Shown here: in pieces, positions 41,430 to 49,860 of the stretch
How positions within the stretch are numbered: the stretch's first letter is position 1
How the letters are laid out: each line of letters starts with the position of its first letter
Assembly: GCF_001623525.1 (NCBI RefSeq)
Contig: NZ_CP015225.1
Span: 4,476,501-4,540,500, forward strand
Length of the DNA stretch: 64,000 bases
Direction of reading: 5' to 3'
DNA from: Pseudomonas fluorescens
Lineage (GTDB): Bacteria; Pseudomonadota; Gammaproteobacteria; Pseudomonadales; Pseudomonadaceae
Position numbers and translations under genes: made by a program
Notes under the pieces: generated by a model
Told to the model about the DNA's origin: nothing
Database searches by the model: none
Seen by the model: the letters and a program-made list of their open reading frames with translations, nothing else

Positions 41430-41528
41430 CCCTGTGGCGAGGGAGCTTGCTCCCGCTGGGCTGCGAAGCGGCCCCAAGATTTTGCGGTTGCTGCGCAACC
41501 GAGCGGGAGCAAGCTCCCTCGCCACAGG
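41430..41528. repeat. REP doublet (GAGGGAGCTTGCTCC type)
   Basis: GTGGCGAGGGAGCTTGCTCC at 41434-41453 and the inverted copy ending in CCTCGCCACAGG at 41517-41528 lie between two convergent genes. Confidence 0.9.
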
Positions 41529-41542
41529 AAAGCAGGTACGGT

Positions 41543-42370
41543 TCAGGAACGGGCCAACTCCAATAGCTTGCCCCGCCATGCCGCTTTCGCCGGCAACGCC
41601 AGGAACGATGTATTCAACAGCGACTCCCGCGGTGGATAACAGAACGGTTCACCGTTCAAATCCAACACCTCGCCACCCGCACCTTCCAATACACCCTGGG
41701 CGGCAGCGGTGTCCCACTGGGAGGTCGGCGCCAGCCGTGGATAGCAATCCGCCGCGCCTTCGGCCACCAGGCAAAACTTCAACGAACTGCCAATACTGGT
41801 CAGTTGCAGCTCACCCAGGCTCCCGCTCAAACCATCCAGCAGGCGTTCCTGCTCCGGGCTGGTGTGCCGACGACTGGCGACCACGGTAAAAGCTTCACCC
41901 GGGGCCAGGACGTCACGAACCGCAATAGGCAAAGGCACGCCGCCCTTATCACCACGCCAGGCGCCCAGCCCTGCACCGCCGACGTAAAAGCGCCCATTGG
42001 TGGGCATCGACACCACACCGAACACCACACGGCCCTGCTCCACCAACGCGATGTTGACGGTGAACTCCTCGCTGCCGGAAATGAACTCCTTGGTGCCATC
42101 CAGCGGGTCTACCAGCCACCAGCGATGCCAGCCGGCGCGCACGCTTTGGGCAATATCGGCGTCTTCTTCGGAGAGGATCGGAATATCCGGGGCCAGCGCC
42201 ATCAGCCCGGCCACGATCACATCATGAGCGGCCATGTCTGCAGCGGTCACCGGCGACTCGTCGGCCTTGTGGTTGACCTGCACGTTGGCGCGCCAGAACG
42301 GCAGGATCGCATCACCGGCCTGGAGCGCCAGCTCGACTACAGGGGCCATCAACGGATGAGGGAAAGTCAT
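41543..42370 (-). CDS. cysQ: 3'(2'),5'-bisphosphate nucleotidase
   Basis: This 275-residue enzyme of the lithium-sensitive inositol-monophosphatase fold removes 3'-phosphate from PAP and PAPS in sulfate assimilation. It has the metal motifs ILSEEDAD and VDPLDGTKEFI and the late region WDTAAAQGVLEGAGG. The start at 42370 overlaps the nudE stop by four bases, so nudE and cysQ are one operon, as in other pseudomonads. Confidence 0.95.
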   Translation of the reverse strand: MTFPHPLMAPVVELALQAGDAILPFWRANVQVNHKADESPVTAADMAAHDVIVAGLMALAPDIPILSEEDADIAQSVRAGWHRWWLVDPLDGTKEFISGSEEFTVNIALVEQGRVVFGVVSMPTNGRFYVGGAGLGAWRGDKGGVPLPIAVRDVLAPGEAFTVVASRRHTSPEQERLLDGLSGSLGELQLTSIGSSLKFCLVAEGAADCYPRLAPTSQWDTAAAQGVLEGAGGEVLDLNGEPFCYPPRESLLNTSFLALPAKAAWRGKLLELARS

Positions 42371-42933
42371 GACAGGAACGCTCCACGCTGGGTCAGCAGG
42401 TCACGGGCCAGGTACAGCGCTGCCAAGGCCCGGCCCTCCGTGAACAGCGGGTTCTGTGCCAGGGCCGACAGCTCACGCAGGTTGACCTTGTCCACGCGCA
42501 TCGGCTCGGGCTCGTCACCCTCCAGCCGTTCTTCATACAGATCGGTCGCCAGCACCACCTGGATCTTCTGGCTCATGTAGCCGGGGGACAGCGACAGTTC
42601 GGTCAGGTGTTCCAATTGACGCGCTCCGAAACCGGCCTCTTCCTTGAGTTCCCGTTCGGCCGCCGCCAGCACATCTTCACCTGGCTCGATCAAGCCCTTG
42701 GGCAGGGACAGTTCGTAGGCGTCGGTGCCCCCGCAATACTCTTCCACCAACACAGCGTGGTCGGCATCGAGCATCGCCACGATCATCACCGCGCCATAGC
42801 CCGCCCCCTTGCTCGCCAGACGTTCATAGGTGCGCTCCACACCGTTGGAAAACCGCAATTTCAGTTCTTCCACACAAAACAGGCGGCTGGTAGCGACGAT
42901 CTGGCGATCGAGTATGGTGGGTTTCTGGCGCAT
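42367..42933 (-). CDS. nudE: ADP compounds hydrolase NudE
   Basis: This 188-residue Nudix enzyme acts on ADP-ribose, NADH and diadenosine phosphates in the family. The Nudix box GX5EX7REUXEEXGU is complete in GLIEPGEDVLAAAERELKEE followed by AGF. It is the first gene of the nudE-cysQ operon and diverges from the HAD gene across about 88 bases. Confidence 0.94.
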   Translation of the reverse strand: MRQKPTILDRQIVATSRLFCVEELKLRFSNGVERTYERLASKGAGYGAVMIVAMLDADHAVLVEEYCGGTDAYELSLPKGLIEPGEDVLAAAERELKEEAGFGARQLEHLTELSLSPGYMSQKIQVVLATDLYEERLEGDEPEPMRVDKVNLRELSALAQNPLFTEGRALAALYLARDLLTQRGAFLS

Positions 42934-43021
42934 AAACGGCTCCCTGGGCGATAGCGGGCTACTATACCCGGCCTATTCTGATTGTTTGTGTCGGATATCC
43001 GATTACCGCTGGAGAAGTTTT

Positions 43022-43684
43022 ATGGCTTTGCTGCCCTGGCATGAGATCGATACGGTTCTGCTGGACATGGACGGCACCCTGCTGGACCTGCATTACGACA
43101 ACCATTTCTGGCTCGAACACCTGCCACAGCGCTACGCCGAACTGCATGGCGTGAGCCGGGCGATGGCCGAGATGGAGCTGCAACCGCTGTTCGAGCGCAA
43201 CGCCGGCCAGTTGCAATGGTATTGCCTGGATTTCTGGAGCGCCGAGCTGAAACTGCCGGTACGCGAACTGAAGTTGGAAACCGCGCACCTGATCGCCTTG
43301 CGCCCGGACGCCGATACCTTCCTGGCGGCGATCCAGCGGGCCGGCAAGCGCGTGGTGATGATCACCAACGCCCACCGCGACTCATTGTCCCTGAAGCTGG
43401 AGCGCATCGAGCTGGCCCCTTACTTCGACCGCCTGATCAGCTCCCACGACTACGGCTTTCCCAAGGAAAACCCGCAGTTCTGGGACGCACTGCAAGCCGA
43501 CTTGAATTTCGACCCGGCCCGCAGCCTGTTCATCGACGACACCCTGCCGGTGTTGCGCAGCGCCCGGGACTTCGGCGTGGCGCACTTGCTGGCCGTGAGC
43601 GAGCCGGATAGCCGCAAGGGACCGAAGGACACGGCGGAGTTTGAAGCGTTGATAGATTACCGGACGCTGATCGAAGGGCTCTGA
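43022..43684 (+). CDS. yrfG: HAD-family GMP/IMP nucleotidase (YrfG type)
   Basis: This 220-residue HAD phosphatase has motif I LLDMDGTLLDLHYDNHFW, motif II VVMITNAH and the later SLFIDDTLPVL. It resembles E. coli YrfG, a GMP/IMP nucleotidase. I chose the ATG at 43022, where the family start MALLPWHEIDTVLLDMDG appears; the longer frame reads back across the nudE promoter. The adjacent nudE is a usual neighbour. Confidence 0.9.
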   Translation: MALLPWHEIDTVLLDMDGTLLDLHYDNHFWLEHLPQRYAELHGVSRAMAEMELQPLFERNAGQLQWYCLDFWSAELKLPVRELKLETAHLIALRPDADTFLAAIQRAGKRVVMITNAHRDSLSLKLERIELAPYFDRLISSHDYGFPKENPQFWDALQADLNFDPARSLFIDDTLPVLRSARDFGVAHLLAVSEPDSRKGPKDTAEFEALIDYRTLIEGL

Positions 43685-43693
43685 AAAAACCCT

Positions 43694-43793
43694 TTGTGGC
43701 GAGGGAGCTTGCTCCCGCTGGGCCGCGAAGCGGCCCCTTTTTTTCCAGACAAGTGCTGCGCACTTGAGCGGGAGCAAGCTCCCTCGCCACAGG
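43694..43793. repeat. REP doublet (GAGGGAGCTTGCTCC type)
   Basis: GTGGCGAGGGAGCTTGCTCC at 43696-43715 and its inverted partner ending at 43793 sit between the convergent HAD and LysM genes. Confidence 0.9.
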
Positions 43794-43800
43794 AAACCGG

Positions 43801-44241
43801 CTACTCGGGAATACGTAGCACCTGCCCCGGATAGATCTTGTCCGGGTGCGACAGCATCGGCTTGTTGGCCTCGAAGATCTTGTTGTACTTGTTCGCGTCG
43901 CCGTACTCGGCCTTGGAGATGGCGCTGAGTGTGTCGCCCTTCTTCACGGTCACGAAACGCGCCGCCTGTGCTACCGGGCCAGTCACCGTAATCTGGTCGT
44001 CGACACTGCCGACACCTTCGATATTGCCCACCGCCAACAGGATCTTTTCCTTTTCTTCCTGGCTCGCTACTTCACCGGTGACGATGACTTTGTCGCCGTC
44101 GAGGGTCGCCTGAACATTCGGATTACCCAGGCCGACCTTTTCAATATGCGCTTTCAGTTGTTCGCTGGCATTGGCATTGCCGGGGGTCAGCAGGTCGATC
44201 AGCTTCTCTCCTGCTTCCTTCACAAAGCTAAAAATACTCAT
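43801..44241 (-). CDS. kbp: BON-LysM protein (potassium-binding Kbp/YgaU type)
   Basis: This 146-residue protein has a BON domain at about residues 20-90 ([31 protein letters not shown]) and a LysM domain at about 97-145 ([31 protein letters not shown]). E. coli Kbp with the same layout is a cytoplasmic potassium sensor. There is no signal peptide. I chose the ATG at 44241 with GGAG upstream; the longer frame overlaps the divergent LysR gene. Confidence 0.93.
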   Translation of the reverse strand: MSIFSFVKEAGEKLIDLLTPGNANASEQLKAHIEKVGLGNPNVQATLDGDKVIVTGEVASQEEKEKILLAVGNIEGVGSVDDQITVTGPVAQAARFVTVKKGDTLSAISKAEYGDANKYNKIFEANKPMLSHPDKIYPGQVLRIPE

Positions 44242-44374
44242 GGCACACGCTCCTTGATTTAAGTGTCCAGACGCAAAGACTAGACCAGGCGAGACGAACC
44301 CGGTTCCCAACCGACCAATGACCCCGCCACGCGCAAGCGCTAGAATCCGAACCTTCCTGCGCCCTGGAGCGAAG

Positions 44375-45262
44375 ATGGACATCAAGCAGCTGAAATTTCT
44401 CATCGCGCTCGACGAAACCCGCCACTTCGGCCAAGCCGCCGCACGTTGCCACATCACCCAGCCGACCCTGTCGATGCGCCTGCGCAGTCTTGAAGAAGAA
44501 CTTGACCTGCCGCTGGTCAATCGCGGCCAGCGCTTTGAAGGTTTCACCGCGCCGGGGGAACGGGTACTGGCCTGGGCGCGTACGGTGCTGGCGGCCTATG
44601 ACGGGCTGCAGGCCGAAGCGGCGGCCTGTCGTGGCAACCTGGTGGGTACGCTGCGCCTGGGCGTGGTGCCGTTGTCGGACTTCGACCCCCTGGCGATGAT
44701 GCAGCGCTTGCACGCCGAGCACCCCAACCTGCGATTCGAATTGTCGTCCCTGAGCTCCGAACGCATCCTCGAACAGCTGGCGAACAACCGTATCGACCTG
44801 GGTATTTCCTACCTGGAACGCCTGGACAACGAGCGCTTCGAAGCCCTGCCCTTCAGCCACACCCGCATGGGCCTGCTCTACGACCAGCGCTATTTCTTTT
44901 TCGGCGAACAACCGCTGAGTTGGGAAGCGCTGATCGAGCTGCCCCTGGGCATGCTCACCAGCGGCATGCATTTTCGCCAATCCATCGACCACAACTTCCA
45001 CAGCCGGGGCCTCACACCTCAACCGCTGTTGCAAACCGACGCAGTGCATCAATTGTTACAAGCGGTGCACGGTGGACTGTGTTGCGCGGTGATGCCCTTG
45101 GACAGCGGCCTGAATGTGCTGACCGAAGATTTGCGCATCCAGCCCATCGAAAGCGCGCAGACCTTAGTCCCGCTGGGCCTGATCATGCGGCGCGGCGCCC
45201 CACGTTCGGCCTTGGCAGAGGCCTGTTTTGCCCTTTACCAGAAATCATCGACAACATCTTGA
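44375..45262 (+). CDS. LysR family transcriptional regulator next to fdhD
   Basis: This 295-residue LysR protein has the helix-turn-helix [20 protein letters not shown] followed by [19 protein letters not shown] and a standard effector domain. GGAG precedes the ATG at 44375. It lies on the same strand as, and 87 bases before, fdhD, so it may regulate the fdhD-formate-dehydrogenase genes or be read with them. This placement is conserved in pseudomonads. Confidence 0.9.
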   Translation: MDIKQLKFLIALDETRHFGQAAARCHITQPTLSMRLRSLEEELDLPLVNRGQRFEGFTAPGERVLAWARTVLAAYDGLQAEAAACRGNLVGTLRLGVVPLSDFDPLAMMQRLHAEHPNLRFELSSLSSERILEQLANNRIDLGISYLERLDNERFEALPFSHTRMGLLYDQRYFFFGEQPLSWEALIELPLGMLTSGMHFRQSIDHNFHSRGLTPQPLLQTDAVHQLLQAVHGGLCCAVMPLDSGLNVLTEDLRIQPIESAQTLVPLGLIMRRGAPRSALAEACFALYQKSSTTS

Positions 45263-45349
45263 TCGACGTCATCTATTGAGAGATCAGTAATAGCGATTAG
45301 ACGTGGCAGATTGCCGCATTTAGTCTTAACACTATTCCTACTTTCAGTG

Positions 45350-46195
45350 ATGCCTATGAACGACAAGCCTCCGGTCAGTCCAGCGCCAGCGATGGAAACA
45401 TCCGCGCCGGCCGCCAGCCAGAGCTATCGCTACTGCAATCTGGACCACTCCCAATCGGACAGCACCGCGCTGGCCGAGGAAGTGGCGCTGGCGATTGCCT
45501 ATAACGGCATCAGCCAGGCAGTCATGCTGGTCACCCCCACCGACCTTGAAGACTTCATCGTCGGCTTCAGCCTCGGCAGCGGCATCATTGAAGACACATC
45601 GGACATCTATGACCTGCAACTGAGCGGCACGGGTGCTGCGCACCATGCCGAGGTGACCATCGCCAACCGCGCCTTCTGGAACCTCAAGCAGCAACGCCGG
45701 CAATTGACGGGCACCAGTGGCTGCGGCTTGTGCGGCGTAGAGGCAGTGGAACAGGCATTGCCAAACCTCAATGTGCTGCCCGGCGCGCCGCTGCCACCCG
45801 CCCAATGGCTCGATGGCCTGCGTGACCGCATCAGCCAGTTCCAGCCCCTGGGTCAATACTGCGGCGCAGTCCACGCCGCGTTGTTCATGAACGCCCAAGG
45901 CGAATTGCTGTTGGGTCGCGAAGACATCGGCCGGCACAACGCCCTCGACAAACTGATCGGCGCGTTGGTCCGGCAGCAGATCCCGGTAGCCGGCGGCGTA
46001 GCGATCGTCACCAGCCGTTGCAGCCTCGAACTGATCCAGAAAGTCCTGCGGGCCGGTATCCAGACCCTGGTCAGCCTGTCGTCACCCACGGGCCTTGCGG
46101 TGCAGTGGGCCCGCCAACACAACCTCAACCTCATCCACCTGCCACAAAAAAGTGCGCCACGGGTCTACAGCCCTGCGATGGAGAAACAAGCGTGA
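45350..46195 (+). CDS. fdhD: formate dehydrogenase accessory sulfurtransferase FdhD
   Basis: This 281-residue protein carries sulfur to the molybdenum cofactor of formate dehydrogenases. The sulfur-carrying cysteine pair is visible in GTSGCGLCGVEA (C-x2-C), and GREDIGRHNALDKLIG is the conserved loop. Starts at 45350 and 45356 are both possible, and the ribosome-binding site is weak. The stop overlaps the GTG start of the next gene (GTGA), coupling maturation factor and enzyme. Confidence 0.95.
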   Translation: MPMNDKPPVSPAPAMETSAPAASQSYRYCNLDHSQSDSTALAEEVALAIAYNGISQAVMLVTPTDLEDFIVGFSLGSGIIEDTSDIYDLQLSGTGAAHHAEVTIANRAFWNLKQQRRQLTGTSGCGLCGVEAVEQALPNLNVLPGAPLPPAQWLDGLRDRISQFQPLGQYCGAVHAALFMNAQGELLLGREDIGRHNALDKLIGALVRQQIPVAGGVAIVTSRCSLELIQKVLRAGIQTLVSLSSPTGLAVQWARQHNLNLIHLPQKSAPRVYSPAMEKQA

Positions 46196-48540
46196 GCAAT
46201 CATCAACAAGCCGACCAGAAACCCGTACCGCGCTACAAGCCCTACAAGGGCCCGGCCGGTGGCTGGGGAGCGCTGATCAGCGTCGCTCAGGCCTGGTTGA
46301 CCAGCGACAACGCGCTGAAAAACATCCGCATGATGCTCAAGACCAACCAGAATGGCGGTTTTGACTGCCCAGGCTGTGCCTGGGGTGATTCACCGGAAAG
46401 CGGCATGGTCAAGTTCTGCGAGAACGGCGCCAAGGCGGTGAACTGGGAAGCGACCAAGCGCCGCGTCGATGGTGCATTTTTCGCCAAGCATAGCGTGAGC
46501 TCACTGCTGGAGCAGAGCGACTACTGGCTCGAGTACCAGGGTCGCTTGACCGAGCCAATGCGCTACGACGCCGAAACCGACCGCTACAAACCCGTCAGTT
46601 GGGAAGCGGCGTTCGACCTGATCGGCAAGCACCTGCAAGGGTTGTCCAGCCCGAACCAGGCCGAATTCTACACCTCGGGCCGAGCCAGCAACGAAGCGGC
46701 CTACTTGTATCAGCTGTTCGTGCGCGCCTACGGGACCAACAACTTCCCCGACTGCTCGAACATGTGCCACGAGGCCAGCGGCGTAGCGCTGTCCCAGAGC
46801 GTGGGCGTGGGCAAGGGCACAGTGACCTTCGACGATTTCGAACACGCCGATGCGATTTTCGTCTGGGGCCAGAACCCCGGGACCAACCATCCGCGGATGC
46901 TCGAACCACTGCGCGAGGCGGTGAAACGCGGCGCCCAAGTGGTCTGCATCAACCCGCTCAAGGAGCGTGGCCTGGAGCGCTTCCAGCATCCGCAGAACCC
47001 GATCGAAATGCTCACCAACGGCAATAAGCCGACCAACACCGCCTATTTCCGCCCGGCCCTGGGTGGCGACATGGCGATCTTGCGCGGCATGGCGAAGTTC
47101 CTGCTGCAGTGGGAGCGCGAAGCGCAGAACACTGGCGCTGCGGCGGTGTTCGACCACGCGTTCCTCAATGAGCACAGCACCAACGTGCTGGATTACCTGG
47201 CGGCGGTCGACGACACGCCGTGGGAACAGATTGTCGAGCAATCGGGCATGACCCTGGTCGACATCGAGCAAGCGGCGCGCATGTACGCCAAGAGCCAGAA
47301 CGTGATCATGTGCTGGGCGATGGGTATCACCCAGCACCGTCATTCGGTGGCGACCATCCAGGAAATCGCCAACGTGATGATGCTTCGCGGCAACATCGGC
47401 CGGCCAGGCGCAGGCCTGTGCCCGGTACGTGGCCACAGCAACGTCCAGGGTGACCGGACCATGGGCATCAACGAGCGTCCGCCAACGGCGTTCCTCGATT
47501 CGCTGGAGCGGCGCTTCCAATTCAAGGTGCCGCGTGAAAACGGCCACAACGTGGTCGAGGCGATCCACGCCATGGCCAGCGGTGAGGCGAAAGTGTTCAT
47601 CGCCCTGGGCGGCAACTTCGCCCAAGCCACGCCGGACAGCCATCGAACGTTCCAGGCCTTGTCCAATTGCGACCTGACGGTGCAGATCAGCACCAAGCTC
47701 AACCGCAGCCATCTGGCTCACGGCAAGGAAGCGCTGATCCTGCCGTGCCTGGGCCGCACCGACATTGATCTGCAAACCGAAGGTGCGCAAGCGGTGACCG
47801 TGGAAGACTCCTTCAGCATGGTGCATGCCTCCATGGGCCAGCTGCAGCCGCTGTCGAACCAGATGCGCTCCGAACCGTGGATCATCGCCGGCATCGCCGC
47901 CGCCACACTGGGTAGCCGTCCGGTGGACTGGAACTGGCTGGTGGCCGACTACAGTCGCATCCGCGACCTGATCGCCGACACCGTACCAGGCTTCAAGGAC
48001 TTCAACGAAAAGCTGAAGAACCCTGGTGGGTTCTACCTCGGCAATAGCGCCGGTTCGCGGCGCTGGAATACCCCGTCGGGCCGCGCCAACTTCAAGCCCA
48101 ACCGGTTGCCGACCGATCTTGTGCATGAACGCACCCGGGCCACCGGCCAGTTGCCCGACCTGATCATGCAGTCCATGCGTTCCCACGATCAGTACAACAC
48201 CACCATCTATGGCCTCGATGACCGCTATCGCGGTGTGAAGGGCCAGCGTGACGTGTTGTTTGCCAACGAAGCGGACATCATTCGACTGGGCTTCAAGCCG
48301 GGGCAGAAAGCCGACATCGTCTCGCTCTGGGATGACGGGCGCGAACGGCGGGTCAAGGGCTTTACCCTGCTGGCATTCGACATTCCTGCCGGGCAGGCTG
48401 CTGCTTATTACCCAGAAGTGAACCCGCTGGTGCCACTGGAAAGCACGGGCGACGGAAGCCACACCCCAACGTCGAAATTCGTCGCGATCCGTCTGGAAGC
48501 GGCGAGCGAGAATGGACTGATCCTGGCCAAGTCGGCCTGA
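46192..48540 (+). CDS. FdhF/YdeP family molybdopterin oxidoreductase
   Basis: This 782-residue molybdopterin bis-MGD oxidoreductase belongs to the FdhF/YdeP family. Three N-terminal cysteines (Cys59, Cys62, Cys76; FDCPGCAWGD then MVKFCENG) could contribute to a metal centre. Cofactor-binding stretches include YTSGRASNEAAYLYQLF, DAIFVWGQNPGTNHPRM and PVRGHSNVQGDRTMGI. The GTG start overlaps fdhD. The enzyme is usually annotated as a formate dehydrogenase, but the YdeP branch has poorly known substrates, so the reaction should be read with care. Confidence 0.9.
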   Translation: MSNHQQADQKPVPRYKPYKGPAGGWGALISVAQAWLTSDNALKNIRMMLKTNQNGGFDCPGCAWGDSPESGMVKFCENGAKAVNWEATKRRVDGAFFAKHSVSSLLEQSDYWLEYQGRLTEPMRYDAETDRYKPVSWEAAFDLIGKHLQGLSSPNQAEFYTSGRASNEAAYLYQLFVRAYGTNNFPDCSNMCHEASGVALSQSVGVGKGTVTFDDFEHADAIFVWGQNPGTNHPRMLEPLREAVKRGAQVVCINPLKERGLERFQHPQNPIEMLTNGNKPTNTAYFRPALGGDMAILRGMAKFLLQWEREAQNTGAAAVFDHAFLNEHSTNVLDYLAAVDDTPWEQIVEQSGMTLVDIEQAARMYAKSQNVIMCWAMGITQHRHSVATIQEIANVMMLRGNIGRPGAGLCPVRGHSNVQGDRTMGINERPPTAFLDSLERRFQFKVPRENGHNVVEAIHAMASGEAKVFIALGGNFAQATPDSHRTFQALSNCDLTVQISTKLNRSHLAHGKEALILPCLGRTDIDLQTEGAQAVTVEDSFSMVHASMGQLQPLSNQMRSEPWIIAGIAAATLGSRPVDWNWLVADYSRIRDLIADTVPGFKDFNEKLKNPGGFYLGNSAGSRRWNTPSGRANFKPNRLPTDLVHERTRATGQLPDLIMQSMRSHDQYNTTIYGLDDRYRGVKGQRDVLFANEADIIRLGFKPGQKADIVSLWDDGRERRVKGFTLLAFDIPAGQAAAYYPEVNPLVPLESTGDGSHTPTSKFVAIRLEAASENGLILAKSA

Positions 48541-48548
48541 CACAGTAT

Positions 48549-48630
48549 TGTGGCGAGGGAGCTTGCTCCCGCTTGGTTGCGCAGCAACCAGAAAAGGGAG
48601 TCGCAGCCCAGCGATACCCCCTCGCTACAG
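48549..48630. repeat. REP doublet, second copy diverged
   Basis: GTGGCGAGGGAGCTTGCTCC at 48550-48569 is a good copy. The inverted partner (CGATACCCCCTCGCTACAG) has several changes, unlike the other doublets in the window. Confidence 0.8.
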
Positions 48631-48648
48631 AGTACTTTCCAGCGCCCA

Positions 48649-48680
48649 CAAAAAAGGCCGTTTTCCATAGAAAACGGCCT
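48649..48680 (-). terminator. minus-strand intrinsic terminator with no annotated gene upstream
   Basis: AGGCCGTTTTC (48655-48665) and GAAAACGGCCT (48670-48680) form a perfect 11-bp stem with loop CATA. The six A residues before it on the plus strand read as a T-tract on the minus strand, so it terminates minus-strand transcription. Confidence 0.7.
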
Positions 48681-48773
48681 GTCCGAAGTAGCTAAAGACC
48701 GACCAAATTGTCTAAAGTTCCCACCAAAAAACAATAACTTAGAGAATTGTGCACAAGTCGTGTTACTCGTCGG
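48649..48773 (-). ncRNA. candidate unannotated small RNA
   Basis: A TACAAT on the minus strand (48785-48780) could start an RNA near 48773 that runs about 125 bases to the orphan terminator at 48649-48680. The body contains GGTGGGAACTTTAGACAATT and no convincing open frame. The -35 element is poor. The terminator is the main evidence; the RNA itself is a hypothesis. Confidence 0.3.
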
Positions 48774-48837
48774 ATTTCTATTGTAACCAAGCGAAGCCAG
48801 CCTCAGGATCGCGCCGTCATCCCTTTGAGGCTCCTCT

Positions 48838-49317
48838 ATGAAGTTCTCCTCCATTCTCTTGTTGTCCCTTAGCCTGGCCAGTGGCATCGCTTCCGCCGGT
48901 GGTACTGCCGAAGCAGGTGTGGGCGGCGCATTGGGCGGGGTTTTGGGTTCGGTCGTCGGCCAGTCCCTGGGCGGCAACACCGGCTCCACTATCGGCGCGG
49001 CGCTGGGCGGCGCGGGCGGCAGTGCAGTCGGTGCAGACAAACACAGCCGCGGCGAAGCAGCGATCGGCGGCGCGCTGGGCGCAGCCGGCGGTAACGTGGT
49101 CGGTCGCAGCGTCGGCGGCACCACTGGCAGCCTGATCGGTGCGGCAGCGGGCGGCGGCGCTGGTGGTGCCCTGGGTAACTACATGGGCCAGGACGATGAC
49201 GATGATCGTCACTATGACGGTCGCCGTGGTGATCGCCGCTACTACCGTGACGGCCACCCAGGTCGTGGCCATGCCTACGGGCATCGCAAAAAACATCATC
49301 GCTACTACCGCGACTAA
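48838..49317 (+). CDS. glycine-zipper exported protein
   Basis: This 159-residue protein has a signal peptide (FSSILLLSLSLASGIASA), then about 95 residues of Gly-rich zipper repeats (GGALGGVLGSVVGQSLGGNT and two more rounds) that could insert in a membrane. A tail rich in Asp, His, Arg and Tyr (DDDDDRHYDGRRGDRRYYRD) ends in a metal- or nucleic-acid-like basic cluster. The family has no settled function. It is monocistronic with a bidirectional terminator after it. Confidence 0.85.
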   Translation: MKFSSILLLSLSLASGIASAGGTAEAGVGGALGGVLGSVVGQSLGGNTGSTIGAALGGAGGSAVGADKHSRGEAAIGGALGAAGGNVVGRSVGGTTGSLIGAAAGGGAGGALGNYMGQDDDDDRHYDGRRGDRRYYRDGHPGRGHAYGHRKKHHRYYRD

Positions 49318-49341
49318 CGGCTGACTGATAACCGCCGTTGA

Positions 49342-49394
49342 AGATCGCAGCCTCCGGCAGCTCCCAGAGCTGACAGGAGGCTGCGATTTTTTGT
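49342..49394. terminator. bidirectional terminator
   Basis: ATCGCAGCCTCC pairs with GGAGGCTGCGAT, with TTTTTTG after it on the plus strand. It lies between the convergent glycine-zipper and thioesterase genes and can serve both. Confidence 0.85.
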
Positions 49395-49395
49395 T

Positions 49396-49815
49396 TCAGA
49401 CCACCAACAGTTCCAAAGCCCCACGTAGTCGGTCCGGAATCGCCACCGGCCGATTCGACGCCCGGTCCACAAATACGTGAACAAAACGCCCCGCCGCACA
49501 GGCCTCCTCCTCGCCGACCTTGAACACCGCCAGCTCGTACTGCACCGAACTGCTGCCCAGCTTCCCGACCCGCAGGCCGATTTCAATCCGGTCTGGAAAG
49601 GCGATTGAGGCAAAGTAGTCACAGGCCGAACTCACCACGAACCCCACCACCTCTCCGTCATGGATATCCAGACCACCGACTTCGATCAGGTAGGTATTCA
49701 CAGCGCTATCGAAAAAGCTGTAATAGGTGACGTTATTGACGTGACCGTACACATCGTTGTCGTGCCAGCGCGTGGTAATGGCTTGCAAGTGTCGGTATTC
49801 GTTGCGTTGGGGCAT
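49396..49815 (-). CDS. acyl-CoA thioesterase (4-hydroxybenzoyl-CoA thioesterase fold)
   Basis: This 139-residue hot-dog thioesterase has the active-site segment TTRWHDNDVYGHVNNVTYYS with the catalytic aspartate in the DNDVYGHVNN motif. I chose the ATG at 49815 with AAGGA upstream. It lies 45 bases downstream of, and in the same direction as, the 3-hydroxyacyl-CoA dehydrogenase gene, so the two probably act in one acyl-CoA pathway. The chain specificity is not readable. Confidence 0.9.
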   Translation of the reverse strand: MPQRNEYRHLQAITTRWHDNDVYGHVNNVTYYSFFDSAVNTYLIEVGGLDIHDGEVVGFVVSSACDYFASIAFPDRIEIGLRVGKLGSSSVQYELAVFKVGEEEACAAGRFVHVFVDRASNRPVAIPDRLRGALELLVV

Positions 49816-49860
49816 CAGGTGTCCTTTACGGTTGTTCAATGATCTTGACGTGGCCCGGTC

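Noticed and set aside
46501..48543. 680-codon open frame antisense to the molybdopterin oxidoreductase gene
   Set aside because: It has no recognisable domains, and the plus-strand protein is clearly conserved. It is a GC-driven shadow.
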